DNA of 55,807 nt from Stieleria mannarensis (GTDB lineage Bacteria > Planctomycetota > Planctomycetia > Pirellulales > Pirellulaceae): assembly GCF_014154935.1 (NCBI RefSeq), contig NZ_JACEHH010000060.1, forward strand, positions 1-55,807, read 5' to 3'. The translations under genes and the position numbers were made by a program. The number at the start of each line of letters is the position of its first letter. Position 1 is the first letter of the stretch. Positions 1-9,873 of the stretch are shown here, piece after piece. The notes under the pieces were generated by a model. It was not told the DNA's origin. It did no database searches and worked only from the letters and a program-made list of their open reading frames with translations.

Positions 1-1
1 G

Positions 2-1321
2 GCCGTCTATCCGCCAGCGATTTATTACGACGGCATCATTCAAAAGGCCGGTTTAGCCACGTTTTTGTTGTGTTTGGTGATTGCGGCATGGGCCTATCTC
101 CAAAGCGAAAAGCGTTGGTGGCACGCCATTTTGACGGGGGTGTCACTGGGGCTGTTGGTGCTGACCCGCGAGAACGCACTGCTTTGGACCCCGCTGATTC
201 CGATCTGGATCCTGCTCGGAATCCAGGCGACGAATCGCCGCCGCTGGACGCTGGTGGGTTGTTACGTGGGCGGCATCGCCTTGATCCTGCTGCCCGTCGC
301 GGCGCGAAACGCGTCGCTCGGAGGCGAGTGGTCGCCGACCACGTTCCAAGCAGGCCCCAATTTCTACATCGGCAACAACCTGCAAGCCAGCGGAATCTAC
401 ATTCCCTTGGTTCCCGGGCACGGGACGCCGATGTACGAGCGTGCCGATGCGGAGCGTTTGGCCGAACAGGCCGTCGGCCATGAACTGTCCTCCCGCGAAG
501 TCTCGCAGTTTTGGATGTCGCGAGCTTGGGATGAGATCCGCCAGTCGCCCGGTCGCTGGCTTCAATTGATGGTCGCCAAGACGTTCATGGTTTTCAACCG
601 CTACGAGGTTCCCGACGTAGAGAGCCTGTACATCTTTCGCGAGTACTCCGTCCCGTTGCAGCTGAGCCGAATCTGGCACTTTGGCACGCTCTGCCCGCTG
701 GGCATTTGGGGGCTGATCGCAACTTGGGGGGATCGGCGAAAACTGTGGCTGTATTACTTGCTCCTGGGATCGATGATCGCAGCCGTGGTGCTGTTCTTCA
801 TCTTGGGGCGGTATCGCAACCCGGTCGCAATCCTGCTCATTCCGTTTGCGGCCGCGGGCGTGATCGACTTGGTCGCGCGCATCCGAGAGGGAACTTGGCG
901 ATCGCTGCGGATTGCCGCGGTCCTGGTGCTGGCGGGATTGGTTTGCAACCTTCCCGTTCATGAAGAACAGTCCCTGCATGCCAGCTGTTACATGAACATG
1001 GGGATTGCTGCGTGTCAGGCGGGCGATCTTCCGGCGGGAATTCAGATGCTACAGAGGGCGATCGAGGCATTCCCCGAAATGGCCGAGGGGTACGTCAATC
1101 TGGGCCGGGCTTACATGTTGAATCGACAACCCGATCGCGCGGTGCCGTGTTTTCAGAACGCGCTGATTCTTGATCCACGCCTGCTGGGCGTCCATTACCA
1201 GCTCGGCGAAGCGTTGGAATACTCCGGTCAGCAGCAGCTTGCGATCGAGCAATATCAGCGTGCGTTGGCTGAAAACCCGCCCGATGTCCGCGCCGCCGAA
1301 GCTCTCGGTCGACTCCGCTAG
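2..1321 (+). CDS. GT39-like membrane glycosyltransferase with C-terminal TPRs, 5' partial
   Basis: The reading frame is open from base 2, so the gene starts upstream of the window; 439 residues are visible. The first visible residues (VYPPAIYYDG) and the following hydrophobic segments resemble the lumenal loop and membrane core of ArnT/PMT-type glycosyltransferases (GT39), which move sugars from polyprenyl-phosphate donors at the membrane. About eight hydrophobic helices can be seen up to residue 315. The last 110 residues form about three tetratricopeptide repeats (for example YVNLGRAYMLNRQPDRA), a combination I associate with planctomycete proteins. The catalytic N-terminal loop is outside the window, so donor and acceptor cannot be judged. 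A terminator-like hairpin follows the stop codon. Confidence 0.72.
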   Translation, partial: AVYPPAIYYDGIIQKAGLATFLLCLVIAAWAYLQSEKRWWHAILTGVSLGLLVLTRENALLWTPLIPIWILLGIQATNRRRWTLVGCYVGGIALILLPVAARNASLGGEWSPTTFQAGPNFYIGNNLQASGIYIPLVPGHGTPMYERADAERLAEQAVGHELSSREVSQFWMSRAWDEIRQSPGRWLQLMVAKTFMVFNRYEVPDVESLYIFREYSVPLQLSRIWHFGTLCPLGIWGLIATWGDRRKLWLYYLLLGSMIAAVVLFFILGRYRNPVAILLIPFAAAGVIDLVARIREGTWRSLRIAAVLVLAGLVCNLPVHEEQSLHASCYMNMGIAACQAGDLPAGIQMLQRAIEAFPEMAEGYVNLGRAYMLNRQPDRAVPCFQNALILDPRLLGVHYQLGEALEYSGQQQLAIEQYQRALAENPPDVRAAEALGRLR

Positions 1322-1365
1322 TGGATCGGCATTCGCGACTGCAGGGTGGGGTTGACGCACCTCAA

Positions 1366-1402
1366 AAAATTGTGGATTCGCGACACAATTTTGAGTTTTT
1401 TT
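1366..1402 (+). terminator. Rho-independent terminator after the glycosyltransferase
   Basis: A 9-bp perfect stem (AAAATTGTG at 1366-1374 with CACAATTTT at 1384-1392) has a 9-nt loop and is followed, after GAG, by seven T residues. It lies 45 bp after the stop codon. Confidence 0.75.
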
Positions 1403-1507
1403 GTGGACCACCCTCCACTGCACAGCGGATAACGGGTATTCTGAATCCCTACCTTTAGGTGTTCTACTCTCTTTTCCATTTCGTTTTTCTTTCTTCAGGA
1501 GGCTCAC

Positions 1508-2782
1508 ATGCAAAGAGCTCATTCTCCGCGATCGGGTTTCACATTGGTGGAACTGTTGGTCGTGATCGCCATCATTGGCATTCTTGTTGGCTTGTTATTG
1601 CCAGCGGTTCAGGCAGCCCGCGAAGCAGCACGGCGGATGTCGTGTAGCAACAATTTCAAGCAGATCGGGCTGGGTATTCACAACTATCACAGCGCGTTTA
1701 AACAGTTGCCTACGAACGGGACGGGTACCGCTCGGACTGCGGCTACGCCCAACCCGACAAACGACTGCAACCGACTGTTTCTCAGCTGGCTTGTCCCAAT
1801 CCTTCCTAACATTGAACAGCAAGGGCTCTGGGACCAGATCTCCAACCCCAGCCGGGTGACGGCGAACCCGAACGGAACGCCGGGAGCGACCGGCGGTGTC
1901 TGGAAACCGATGGGCCCTTGTCCATGGGTGACTTCGTACATCCCCTGGGTTACCCAGGTGCCATCCTACCGATGCCCCAGTGACCCTGGTCAAGCACTTG
2001 CCGCCGGCATGCTCGCGCGGACGAACTACGCGGCCAATATCGGCGATGCGGTCGACCAATCACACAACGGTGGTGTCAACGACTTCGGACAATTCGGTAA
2101 CAACGATGCGGCCGCCTTCAATGAAAACTGGGCGGTTGAACGTGCTCGTGCCGCCCAGCGTGGTTTCTTCTGGAATCGCAATGAGATGAAGTTCCGCGAC
2201 ATTCTGGACGGACTCTCCAATACGATTGCCGCGGGTGAGGTTTGCACCTCGGGCGGCAAACGTGAAGTCAAAGCGGACTTTGCCCGAAACATCGCGATGC
2301 GAGCTCCCAGTGCCAACAACAACACCATCTTGACACCGGCTCGATGCAAGACAGGCACCCACATCGATCCCGATAAGCCTACTTTCTACGATGCCAGTGC
2401 AACCGTTAGTACCTCCATGTCTCAATCGAAGGCATGTCGTTGGGCAGATTTGCGGTCTTATTACACCGCGTTCACCACCATTCTTCCGCCCAACAATCCC
2501 AGCTGTGTGGAAAACGGTGGCGATGGAAATACTTCCGGTGTGATCTCCACTGCAGGCAGCCGCCACCCAGGTGGTGCTCACGTGTTGATGGGTGATGGTT
2601 CTGTCATCTTCATGACGGACAGTGTCGATTCCGGTGATCCGGAACTGCCCACCGTCTGTGTCCAACGTAGCGACGTTGTTGGTGTGGCGAGCATCCCCGG
2701 AACGGATAGCAACTACGGGTTGTGGGGTGCCCTGGGCACACGTGACTCGGGCGAAACCATTGATGAACAGCTAAACCAATAG
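1508..2782 (+). CDS. DUF1559 prepilin-like protein (H-X9-DG type)
   Basis: Residues 10-45 form a type IV prepilin-like leader ([19 protein letters not shown]) followed by the QAAREAARR segment typical of DUF1559 proteins, which are greatly expanded in Planctomycetes. The C-terminal part carries the H-X9-DG motif ([13 protein letters not shown], about residues 357-369). The protein is 424 residues, a normal length for the family. The start is supported by AGGAGG at 1497-1502, 5 nt before the ATG. The family is thought to be processed by a prepilin peptidase and to be envelope-associated; the function is unknown. The gene appears monocistronic between two terminators. Confidence 0.93.
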   Translation: MQRAHSPRSGFTLVELLVVIAIIGILVGLLLPAVQAAREAARRMSCSNNFKQIGLGIHNYHSAFKQLPTNGTGTARTAATPNPTNDCNRLFLSWLVPILPNIEQQGLWDQISNPSRVTANPNGTPGATGGVWKPMGPCPWVTSYIPWVTQVPSYRCPSDPGQALAAGMLARTNYAANIGDAVDQSHNGGVNDFGQFGNNDAAAFNENWAVERARAAQRGFFWNRNEMKFRDILDGLSNTIAAGEVCTSGGKREVKADFARNIAMRAPSANNNTILTPARCKTGTHIDPDKPTFYDASATVSTSMSQSKACRWADLRSYYTAFTTILPPNNPSCVENGGDGNTSGVISTAGSRHPGGAHVLMGDGSVIFMTDSVDSGDPELPTVCVQRSDVVGVASIPGTDSNYGLWGALGTRDSGETIDEQLNQ

Positions 2783-2810
2783 GTTGAAGACTGCTTCTTG
2801 ATCAACGCGA

Positions 2811-2842
2811 CCTCGTCCGCACCATGCGGGCGAGGTTTTTTT
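2811..2842 (+). terminator. Strong Rho-independent terminator after the DUF1559 gene
   Basis: An 11-bp stem with one G-U pair (2811-2821 with 2825-2835), a 3-nt loop and seven T residues lies 28 bp after the stop codon. Confidence 0.9.
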
Positions 2843-2929
2843 CGTGAGGGCGGCCCCCCGCCCTCGAAGCGAAGCCTCGCGGTGTGCTGTCGTCAAAATG
2901 CCCTTTGAATTTCGACCGCTCTGATTTCG

Positions 2930-4327
2930 TCAATCTTGTCCATTCAATCCACTCATGAATTGCTCGGTCGCCGCTTCATCGACGCGGATGTAGTGATCGC
3001 GTAGCGGCGGAAAAACATCGCCCTCGACGCTCTTTAGACGCAGCTTTTCGGTCGGCCGCTGTGGCATGTGACAATCGACACAGTTTGCGGCAAAGTCGAC
3101 GCCTGCCTGAGGAAAAAAGCCACAATCGCTTTCGCTCTCGTGACAATTCATGCAGCGACTGGAAAACAGTTTCCGATTTCCACGTTCGTTGTGGTGTGGA
3201 TCATGACAATCGATGCAGGTCATCTGCGACTGCTCGAAACAGGCACTTTGTGCTAACCGATTCAACTGGTTGCTGGTGTGAACACTGTTCTTTGCGTCCA
3301 GTTCATCATCCGGGGGATCGTAGTGGTTTTCCAGTCGATCGCCGGGCTGAAAACTGAGTGCGTCGCCCTTCAACACTCTTGTTCCTCCGTGGCATTGTCC
3401 ACAGATGTCCATTTGGACCTGGCGTTCCAGGTCGGCCGGATTGGTGATGCCGACCGCGTCGCGAGCGTCCTGGTTTTCACGGTGATATTCCACATGCTGC
3501 TTTGCCGGACCGTGACAGCGTTCACAGGTCACGCCCAGGATCAATGATCCCGGGGTGTAGCGGTTCTTTTCGCCGCGGTAATCGAAATAAGTCAGGTGAC
3601 ATTCCAGGCAGCGCTGCGGGATCGGGCGAGCGTAGGCGGCGTCGCCGTCGATGTATCCGGGGCTGTTGATCCATTGGTCGCCGTCGGTGATGTGCGTGAC
3701 GTTGTGCTGGTAGAGACCGTCTTTGTGCCAATAAAGATACGTTTGAGCCATTTTGGACGATCCCATGATGATTTCCATCGGGACCTCAAAGCTCCAATTG
3801 AAGAAGTGGACGCGTTGAAGAAACTCATCACCTCGATGAACCATCTCAAACGACATGTGCGGGTCGGAGGTCTGAAACGTGTTGGAGCCGGGAGTAAAGC
3901 TTCCGTCGATCGTCGATTCATTGACCGGTCGGCTGGTCTTGTAGTGCGCCGTGGCGAGGAACGATTGATACTTTTCGCGATGGCATTCCTGGCACTGTTC
4001 CGGTCCGACGTAACCCGGATTGTCATGCAGGGGCGTGAGGTCAACGCTCTTTTCGGGGGACTCGCCGGGAGGAAAGGGGATTTCGATTCCCCCGCCGTCC
4101 TCATATTTGCCGACAAACCAAACTTTTCCGGGAGTCAAATTGACCACCATGTCGCCGGGCGGCTTGGAGGGAGTCGGCACCTTCATTTCCCGACTTTTTC
4201 GCTGTTGTTGCGCATTTCTCAGGTCACGCGCCCGGTCTTCGTCGCGTTTCTTTTCCATCGCGTCATAGCCGAACCAGCCGACGAGCATGACGAACACAAA
4301 GAGTGCGAACCAGCGTTTAAAATTCAA
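2930..4327 (-). CDS. Membrane-anchored multihaem cytochrome c (7 CXXCH)
   Basis: Seven CXXCH motifs are visible (CQECH, CLECH, CERCH, CGQCH, CIDCH, CMNCH, CVDCH), so the protein should bind seven c-type haems outside the cytoplasmic membrane. One N-terminal hydrophobic helix (WFALFVFVMLVGWFGY) followed by a charged linker suggests a membrane anchor. I place the start at TTG 4327 because an AGGAG lies 8 nt upstream; the longer open frame to 4432 would translate a palindromic repeat and is unlikely. That gives 465 residues. It resembles the divergently transcribed neighbour (shared CHGP..KH.EYHR segment), so the two are probably paralogous electron-transfer proteins related to the cytochrome c554 group. 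The redox partner is not visible. Confidence 0.85.
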   Translation of the reverse strand: MNFKRWFALFVFVMLVGWFGYDAMEKKRDEDRARDLRNAQQQRKSREMKVPTPSKPPGDMVVNLTPGKVWFVGKYEDGGGIEIPFPPGESPEKSVDLTPLHDNPGYVGPEQCQECHREKYQSFLATAHYKTSRPVNESTIDGSFTPGSNTFQTSDPHMSFEMVHRGDEFLQRVHFFNWSFEVPMEIIMGSSKMAQTYLYWHKDGLYQHNVTHITDGDQWINSPGYIDGDAAYARPIPQRCLECHLTYFDYRGEKNRYTPGSLILGVTCERCHGPAKQHVEYHRENQDARDAVGITNPADLERQVQMDICGQCHGGTRVLKGDALSFQPGDRLENHYDPPDDELDAKNSVHTSNQLNRLAQSACFEQSQMTCIDCHDPHHNERGNRKLFSSRCMNCHESESDCGFFPQAGVDFAANCVDCHMPQRPTEKLRLKSVEGDVFPPLRDHYIRVDEAATEQFMSGLNGQD

Positions 4328-4351
4328 GGTCGTTGCTCCTGCGGCGAAGAT

Positions 4352-4375
4352 CGTTCCGCTGATGTCAGCGGAACG
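4352..4375. repeat. 24-bp palindrome between the divergent cytochrome genes
   Basis: An 11-bp perfect inverted repeat (CGTTCCGCTGA and its complement) with a 2-bp centre lies just upstream of the minus-strand cytochrome start and beside a REP-like element. It could be an operator for the divergent pair or a degenerate repeat. Confidence 0.5.
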
Positions 4376-4380
4376 AAACC

Positions 4381-4405
4381 GTAGCGGAAGTCGCCAAGAC
4401 TTTCG
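4381..4405 (+). repeat. REP-like palindrome, GTAG-headed, family 1 (single copy)
   Basis: GTAGCGG is followed by stem AAGTC, loop GCCAA, stem GACTT and TTCG... tail. The same 25-bp unit occurs inverted at 40269-40293 and ten times, in two variants, inside 21098-21904. The 5' GTAG tetranucleotide before a small hairpin is the layout of bacterial REP sequences moved by RAYT transposases. Confidence 0.75.
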
Positions 4406-4645
4406 GCGAATTCTGTGTGTGAACCGATTCAATCAACAAGCCGTTGGCAAGCCCTGTTCCCGCATCAATAATGCCTTGACGAAGCAACAAAAGCGAACCG
4501 GCTTTGAGTCGGAATCGGGTTTCCATCAGCTTACCCTAGTCGGGCGTCGGTCGGTATCAGCCCAAGCATCGCGAGGCGCCATTGACTTGGTCAACGTCCA
4601 CTCGTCTCGGCAGCGACGACGCATCCATTTTGGTAGAATCGGGAC

Positions 4646-6661
4646 ATGAATGCTGCAGTCATTTGTTTGAGTGTCGTCATCTCGCTAATCTGCGGAGGAC
4701 TCGTCTGGTGGATCAAGCGTTCGCTGCTCGCTGCGCTCGCCGTGCCTGTGATCGTGGTGGGGCTTGTGGTGTTCGCCTTGCCCCCCGCTGTCGTGCCGGT
4801 CGCGGCACCGCCAGGTGACGTCGAACCGGAGCCTGTGACACCCGAAGTACGGGACGACCGGCCGACATCAGCAAAATTGGCAGCGTTCCGTCCCATTGAG
4901 GTTTCCGATCACGGCTATGTCTCGTCGGACGCCTGTCGCGACTGCCATCCCCAAAAACACGCGACATGGTTCGCATCGTATCATCGAACGATGACCCAGG
5001 TGGCCGAGCCAGAAATCGTGCTGGGTGACTTCAATGATGTGAAACTGTCGGAAAATGGACGAGACTACCACCTCAGAGAAGCCGACGGTTTGTGTTGGGT
5101 GGAAATGCTCGATCCGGCGGCGATTCCGGGAACCGCTGCGGCATCCCAACGCGTTGAAAGACCCATCGTGATGTCGACCGGTTCGCATCACATGCAGGCC
5201 TATTGGTTTCCCATCGGCGCGCGTCGGACGTTGGCGATTTTGCCGTTTGTGTTTCTAAATGAAACACAAGAATGGATCCCAAGATCGGCTGCGTTCCTGA
5301 AGCCGACTCAAAACCGCGTTTCGCATGAAATCGGACGCTGGAACGCCAGTTGTAGCCGATGCCATTCCACGCACCCTCAAGAACGTGAAATGACAGACGT
5401 TTCGTGGGACACGCGTGTGGCTGAATTCGGAATCAGCTGTGAAGCCTGTCACGGCCCAGGACAAAAACACATCGAGTACCATCGGAATTTAGACGCAATC
5501 CGTTTGGACGCTAACAATGACGCGGCGGTTTCATTGCCAAGCGATCCCATCGTGAATCCCGAAAACTTGTCGCATGTCAGGTCGTCACAGGTCTGTGGTC
5601 AATGCCACTCGGTGATGACACTGAAAGGCGACCTGGACAAAATCAATGTCGACGGCGGCACATTTCGACCGGGAAACGATCTGCGTGAGTCACGAGATCT
5701 TTGGCAACTCCACAGCCCGGAAATGGAGGCTCTATTGAATAACGAAGCGATGCACGAACGCGTGGTGGGTACCAACCGGGGAACTTTTTACGCGGACGGT
5801 ATCCTACGTGTAGCGGGACGAGAATACACATCGCTGGAACAATCGGCCTGCTTCCAACGCGGCGAAATGAGTTGCCTGTCCTGCCATCAACTTCATAAGA
5901 CAGACGATGACACCCGCAGTGATAAAGAGTGGGCGAATGATCAATTGAAGCCCCTCGCGTATGGAAACGACGCTTGCGTTCAGTGCCATGATCAGCAGCA
6001 ATACTCGACCTCGCACACTCATCACATGGCGGATTCGGCGGGGTCAAACTGCTACAACTGCCACATGCCGCACACGGCCTACGGTCTACTCAAAGCGATT
6101 CGTAACCACACCATCACCAGCCCGGATTTGAATCGCAGCATGGCCGCCGACCGACCCAATGCGTGCAACCAGTGCCACTTGGACAAGTCCCTGAAATGGA
6201 CGGCGGACCATTTACAGCAGTGGTATTCGATCGAGGCACCCGAGTTGGATGCGGACCAATCGGATGTCGCCGCATCGATTTTGTGGCTGTTGAAAGGGAA
6301 TGCGGCTAACCGGGCGCTTGCAGCCTGGACGATGGGCTGGGAAGATGCTCATGCTGCCGCGGGAAACGACTGGCAATCGATCTACCTGGCTCAGCTGATG
6401 AACGATCCCTATCTGGCGGTTCGGATGATCGCGCGACGTTCGTTGAAAACCCTGCCCGGACTGGCTGATTTGGACGTGGACCCGTTAGGATCGGATTCCG
6501 AACGCAACGAGGCAATTTTGTCGATCATCAGGCGCTGGGACCAGGATCCGCACGACGCCGACCCGGCCTTGTTGATCGGCCCGGACAACGTTGTCAAGAC
6601 CAGCCGGATCGACGTGATCATGAATCAGCGCGACAACACCCCCATGAGCCTGGCCGAATAG
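4646..6661 (+). CDS. Membrane-anchored octahaem-type cytochrome c (8 CXXCH)
   Basis: Eight CXXCH motifs occur in order: CRDCH, CSRCH, CEACH, CGQCH, CLSCH, CVQCH, CYNCH and CNQCH. The N-terminus has two adjacent hydrophobic segments (residues about 3-25 and 28-50), so the haem domain is probably anchored at the outside of the cytoplasmic membrane. The last 120 residues lack haem motifs and look helical, possibly HEAT-like. The CEACHGPGQKHIEYHR segment matches the partner gene on the other strand, suggesting an ancient duplication. The 671-residue protein probably passes electrons within a periplasmic multihaem chain; oxidised substrate unknown. Genes diverge from a 318-bp spacer that holds a palindrome and a REP. 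Confidence 0.87.
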   Translation: MNAAVICLSVVISLICGGLVWWIKRSLLAALAVPVIVVGLVVFALPPAVVPVAAPPGDVEPEPVTPEVRDDRPTSAKLAAFRPIEVSDHGYVSSDACRDCHPQKHATWFASYHRTMTQVAEPEIVLGDFNDVKLSENGRDYHLREADGLCWVEMLDPAAIPGTAAASQRVERPIVMSTGSHHMQAYWFPIGARRTLAILPFVFLNETQEWIPRSAAFLKPTQNRVSHEIGRWNASCSRCHSTHPQEREMTDVSWDTRVAEFGISCEACHGPGQKHIEYHRNLDAIRLDANNDAAVSLPSDPIVNPENLSHVRSSQVCGQCHSVMTLKGDLDKINVDGGTFRPGNDLRESRDLWQLHSPEMEALLNNEAMHERVVGTNRGTFYADGILRVAGREYTSLEQSACFQRGEMSCLSCHQLHKTDDDTRSDKEWANDQLKPLAYGNDACVQCHDQQQYSTSHTHHMADSAGSNCYNCHMPHTAYGLLKAIRNHTITSPDLNRSMAADRPNACNQCHLDKSLKWTADHLQQWYSIEAPELDADQSDVAASILWLLKGNAANRALAAWTMGWEDAHAAAGNDWQSIYLAQLMNDPYLAVRMIARRSLKTLPGLADLDVDPLGSDSERNEAILSIIRRWDQDPHDADPALLIGPDNVVKTSRIDVIMNQRDNTPMSLAE

Positions 6662-6873
6662 GCGCCCTGAGGATTCGCTTGCCACATGCCTTGGAACGGC
6701 GATTGCCTAAGTGGCTGATTCGATCGTCGCAGAAGTCGCCATGAATTTCGCAAGCCGCGGGCCCTCTCTGGCCTGCCGCACAAGCGTTGCAATCGCGCCA
6801 TCTTCATCCGGTTTCAGCTCTGCCGCAGCGTTGCCGAATCAATCAGTAACGGCTCGCGTCGTTCGACAGGTTC

Positions 6874-8265
6874 ATGGTCAATTCGGTCTCTTCCCCCTCC
6901 CCGTTCCCAATGGCTGGACGATCAATGCGCGCCGCAGCAACGATTGTGCTGGTGGCGATTGTTTTGTCGGTCGCCAACGACGCCGCCGCAAACAGTCTTC
7001 GTGTCCTGGACGGGAAACGCGAATCGCTTCAGGTACGCTTCGATTTGATCCAACAGGCGCAGCACAGCATCGATTTGTCGTACTACTCGATCGACACCGG
7101 TGAAGTGCCCATCGCGATGATAGAACTGCTGCGGCAAGCCTCGCTGCGCGGCGTGCGGGTGCGGATCCTGGTTGACGGTCTCAAATCACGACTGCCGGCA
7201 AAGTTCGAGCAGTATCTGCAGCGGTATGGGATCCAGGTTCGGGTTTACCACCCACTGCATCAAGGCAGACCGAGTTGGTTGAATCGGCGATTGCATTCCA
7301 AGTTGATGGTCGTCGACGCCCACCGTGCCGTGATCGGCAGCAGCAACCTGGAGAACGGACACTTCGAACTGGAATCCGGCCGCGGATTCGTCGATTGCGA
7401 TGCCTTGGTCGCCGGCCCGATCGCTGAAAAAGCGCACGCCTACTTTGATTGGTTGTGGGCGACACCCGATGTCCGGCCCGCACCGATCCGAGATTCGCTC
7501 GGGTTGGACGTTCTACGCTACCGGCCGTTCGGTCGCAGCGACTGGAAGAACGCGTGGCGCGATGCGAAAACCGCAAGTGATTACCAACGGTTGCTCGATC
7601 GTGCCTTGCAACACGTGGTTTGCCAAGGCGGCGTGCGATTAGATCCGCAGCGTGATTGGATGGCCGAAGCGTGCCACGGGGTCGAGATGCGATTGCTGCA
7701 TGATTGCTCCTCTGACAAATCAGAGCATCATGTCAATCGGTGGATCGTTCAGATGATCGACCGCGCCCGATCGTCCGTGCTGATCGAATCACCCTACCCC
7801 GCGTTTGATCGCTCGATTCGATCCGCCATTTCACGTGCCAGGGAACGTGGAGTGTGCGTCACCATTTTGACCAACTCGCTGGACTCGACCGATCAACTGA
7901 ACGTCTATGCCGCTTATCAAAACCACAAACGCGGGTTGCTGCGTGAAGGCGTTCAATTACGAGAGTATGCCGGCCGGGACACGTTGCATTCCAAAACTCT
8001 GTTGGTCGACCGGTCGTCGTGGATGCTGGGCAGCTACAACTTTGACGCCCGTTCCAATCACCTGAACCTAGAACTGTGCCTGGTGTCCAGTGATCCCGCC
8101 GGAGCCGCCCAGTTGTGGTTGGGCCTACAACCCCGGCTTGCCAGATCGACGTTGGTGCGTCCCGACACGCTGATCCTTCCGGTCGGACAAGACGCCGCGA
8201 TTTCCAAACGAGCCCGATTGCTGATGAAACGTAGCGTGATCGAACTTTATCGCGGCTTGCTATAG
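6874..8265 (+). CDS. Secreted phospholipase D-like protein with two HKD motifs
   Basis: Two HxKxxxxD motifs are present: HSKLMVVD with downstream GSSN (His141) and HSKTLLVD with GSYN (His372), the two halves of a PLD-fold active site. The first about 40 residues contain a hydrophobic signal-like segment (AATIVLVAIVLSVANDAAA); several in-frame ATGs (residues 1, 13 and 18) precede it and the exact start is not decided. The domain organisation is that of cardiolipin synthase/phosphatidyltransferase-like or nuclease-like PLD proteins, so the reaction may be phosphodiester hydrolysis or transfer outside the cytoplasm. The 3' end overlaps by 19 bp with the convergent phosphatase gene. Confidence 0.85.
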   Translation: MVNSVSSPSPFPMAGRSMRAAATIVLVAIVLSVANDAAANSLRVLDGKRESLQVRFDLIQQAQHSIDLSYYSIDTGEVPIAMIELLRQASLRGVRVRILVDGLKSRLPAKFEQYLQRYGIQVRVYHPLHQGRPSWLNRRLHSKLMVVDAHRAVIGSSNLENGHFELESGRGFVDCDALVAGPIAEKAHAYFDWLWATPDVRPAPIRDSLGLDVLRYRPFGRSDWKNAWRDAKTASDYQRLLDRALQHVVCQGGVRLDPQRDWMAEACHGVEMRLLHDCSSDKSEHHVNRWIVQMIDRARSSVLIESPYPAFDRSIRSAISRARERGVCVTILTNSLDSTDQLNVYAAYQNHKRGLLREGVQLREYAGRDTLHSKTLLVDRSSWMLGSYNFDARSNHLNLELCLVSSDPAGAAQLWLGLQPRLARSTLVRPDTLILPVGQDAAISKRARLLMKRSVIELYRGLL

Positions 8266-8795
8266 CGACCGACGTGTTGCCAGTAGTATCGGTCCAAGCC
8301 CTTCAGCTTGGTATTGAATTGCTGGACCTTCCAGGCACAGAAGGCGTGTTGCGGATCCCAGCCGAACTGTTCGACACGGTAAATCGCCACTATCATTCCG
8401 GCCCGATCCAATCCCAAGTTGCAATGAAAGTAAACCGCCCCGTGTCCGCAACCGGTCAGCTGCGTCAGGATGGCCGGGACGTTGCCGGTTGCAGCGGGAA
8501 AGAACCCCATCGGAATCCGCTGGAAATGGATCCCATGCTCCGCAGCCCGTCGTCGCACCCGTGAGCTGGCGAAAGCCTTGAAGGTCCGCATGTCGACAAT
8601 TCGCCGGACGCCCAACTGACGAAGCCGTTGAAAGTCGGCATCGGTTTTGGGGGCGGCCCCGTAGTAGATCTGTCCGTCGAGTTGTTTGACCACCAAGGTG
8701 TCACTCCGATCGTCGGCTGGCCGCAGAGTCCCTGCGCTGACCGCCGTTGAACTCGTGATCGCAAAAGCGAAAAAGAACACCAAAGGTTTTAACAT
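8247..8795 (-). CDS. Secreted tyrosine/dual-specificity phosphatase-like protein
   Basis: The 182-residue protein begins with a signal peptide (MLKPLVFFFAFAITSSTAVSA). It carries the phosphatase P-loop HCxxGxxR (HCNLGLDRAG) preceded by VYF, and an upstream IVDMR segment as in the protein tyrosine phosphatase-like fold (GVRRIVDMR). The Cys and Arg of the catalytic loop are both intact, so phosphate-monoester hydrolysis outside the cytoplasm is likely; the substrate is unknown and could be a phospholipid head group or a phosphoprotein. It is convergent with, and overlaps, the PLD-like gene. Confidence 0.85.
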   Translation of the reverse strand: MLKPLVFFFAFAITSSTAVSAGTLRPADDRSDTLVVKQLDGQIYYGAAPKTDADFQRLRQLGVRRIVDMRTFKAFASSRVRRRAAEHGIHFQRIPMGFFPAATGNVPAILTQLTGCGHGAVYFHCNLGLDRAGMIVAIYRVEQFGWDPQHAFCAWKVQQFNTKLKGLDRYYWQHVGRYSKPR

Positions 8796-9022
8796 GCCGA
8801 ATCAGTCAACGCCGATGATGGGGTGGTTCCAAGAGTTGAAGTTACATGAAGTATGACACGCGGTTTGAGACCAAGCTTCGTTTTTCGATCCTTCATTCGC
8901 TTCCATTCGGCGATCAACGATATAGACCGGTAGCAGCTGAGCTGTGCAAATCGCCGGAGCATGCCGTAGATCGAATTCTACCGAATCGATTCAGCTTCCC
9001 ACGGGCGGAACGTCCATAAAAG

Positions 9023-9052
9023 AAGCCGCTCATCCGGGTGGATGAGCGGCTT
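9023..9052 (-). terminator. Terminator downstream of tRNA-Ala
   Basis: A 13-bp perfect stem (AAGCCGCTCATCC with its complement) around a 4-nt loop is followed on the minus strand by a T-rich run. It lies 12 bp past the tRNA 3' end. Confidence 0.88.
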
Positions 9053-9064
9053 GATTTTCAAAGG

Positions 9065-9137
9065 TGGAGGTAGACGGACTTGAACCGACGACCTACGCGC
9101 TGCCAGCGCGTCGCTCTCCCAACTGAGCTATACCCCC
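9065..9137 (-). tRNA. tRNA-Ala(GGC)
   Basis: A 73-nt cloverleaf is visible on the minus strand. The acceptor stem pairs GGGGGTA with TACCTCC and contains the G3-U70 pair that identifies alanine tRNAs. The D-arm has GCTCAGTTGGGAGAGC, the anticodon loop is CTGGCAG (anticodon GGC) and the T-loop has GGTTCAAGTCC. The 3' CCA is not encoded (the genome reads CCT after the discriminator A). Confidence 0.97.
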
Positions 9138-9403
9138 TTTTACGGCCCCCGAATGAAATCTGACCAGCGAGATTCTGCACCATTTTGGTGCGAGGGGGAA
9201 GGGTGGTCGAAACCGGCGATGCCGGACGACCAACTGATCATGGGCGGTATTATCAGGGCGGCGAGCGATTCGTCAACCTGTGTTTGGGAAGCATTTTCGA
9301 GGTAGGTCGGCGCGGTGGCACGTCGCGCCTACAATCCGCCTCTGTTGAACCTGAAATCCCCTAAAAAATGCGTCAAATTCAATAACGCACTCCGAGATTC
9401 TGA

Positions 9404-9862
9404 ATGTCCACCCGCCGTCGTGCCCGCGAAATTGTTTTGCAGTTACTTTACGAAGCCGATCTGAACGGCACGCGTGACGCCATTTCCGCGCGCCGGTTCA
9501 TCAAGTCGCGTTTGCAAGGCCGATCGGCATTGACCGCTTTCGCAGAAAAATTGCTTGCCGGCACCCTGGAACATCGCCAGGAAGTGGATCGACATCTGGG
9601 GCGGTTGGCCAAGGGATGGGCACTGGGGCGGATGGCGGTCACCGATCGTAACGTGATGCGGATGGCGGCCTACGAAATCCTGTTCTCCGAGACGCCCGGA
9701 CGAGTCGCGGTCAACGAGGCGGTGGTGCTGATCAAACGCTACGGCGACAAAAACAGCCCGCGGTTTGTCAACGGAATCCTGGACCGACTGCTGAAGGAAC
9801 ATGAATCCAACTCGCTCGGTGTTGCAGAAAAAGACGATGCCGGGCAGGACGACAACGGCTAG
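9404..9862 (+). CDS. nusB: Transcription antitermination factor NusB
   Basis: The 152-residue protein aligns along its length with NusB: an N-terminal [16 protein letters not shown] segment, the central [14 protein letters not shown] helix and the C-terminal [29 protein letters not shown] block (here [13 protein letters not shown]). NusB binds NusE (S10) and boxA RNA in rRNA antitermination complexes. A TauE-type permease gene begins 11 bp downstream and may be co-transcribed. The start ATG follows an AT-rich leader without a clear Shine-Dalgarno. Confidence 0.95.
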   Translation: MSTRRRAREIVLQLLYEADLNGTRDAISARRFIKSRLQGRSALTAFAEKLLAGTLEHRQEVDRHLGRLAKGWALGRMAVTDRNVMRMAAYEILFSETPGRVAVNEAVVLIKRYGDKNSPRFVNGILDRLLKEHESNSLGVAEKDDAGQDDNG

Positions 9863-9873
9863 GCGATCGACCG

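Noticed and set aside
4328..4432. N-terminal extension of the minus-strand cytochrome
   Set aside because: It would translate a REP element and a palindrome; a TTG start with a good ribosome-binding site lies at 4327.
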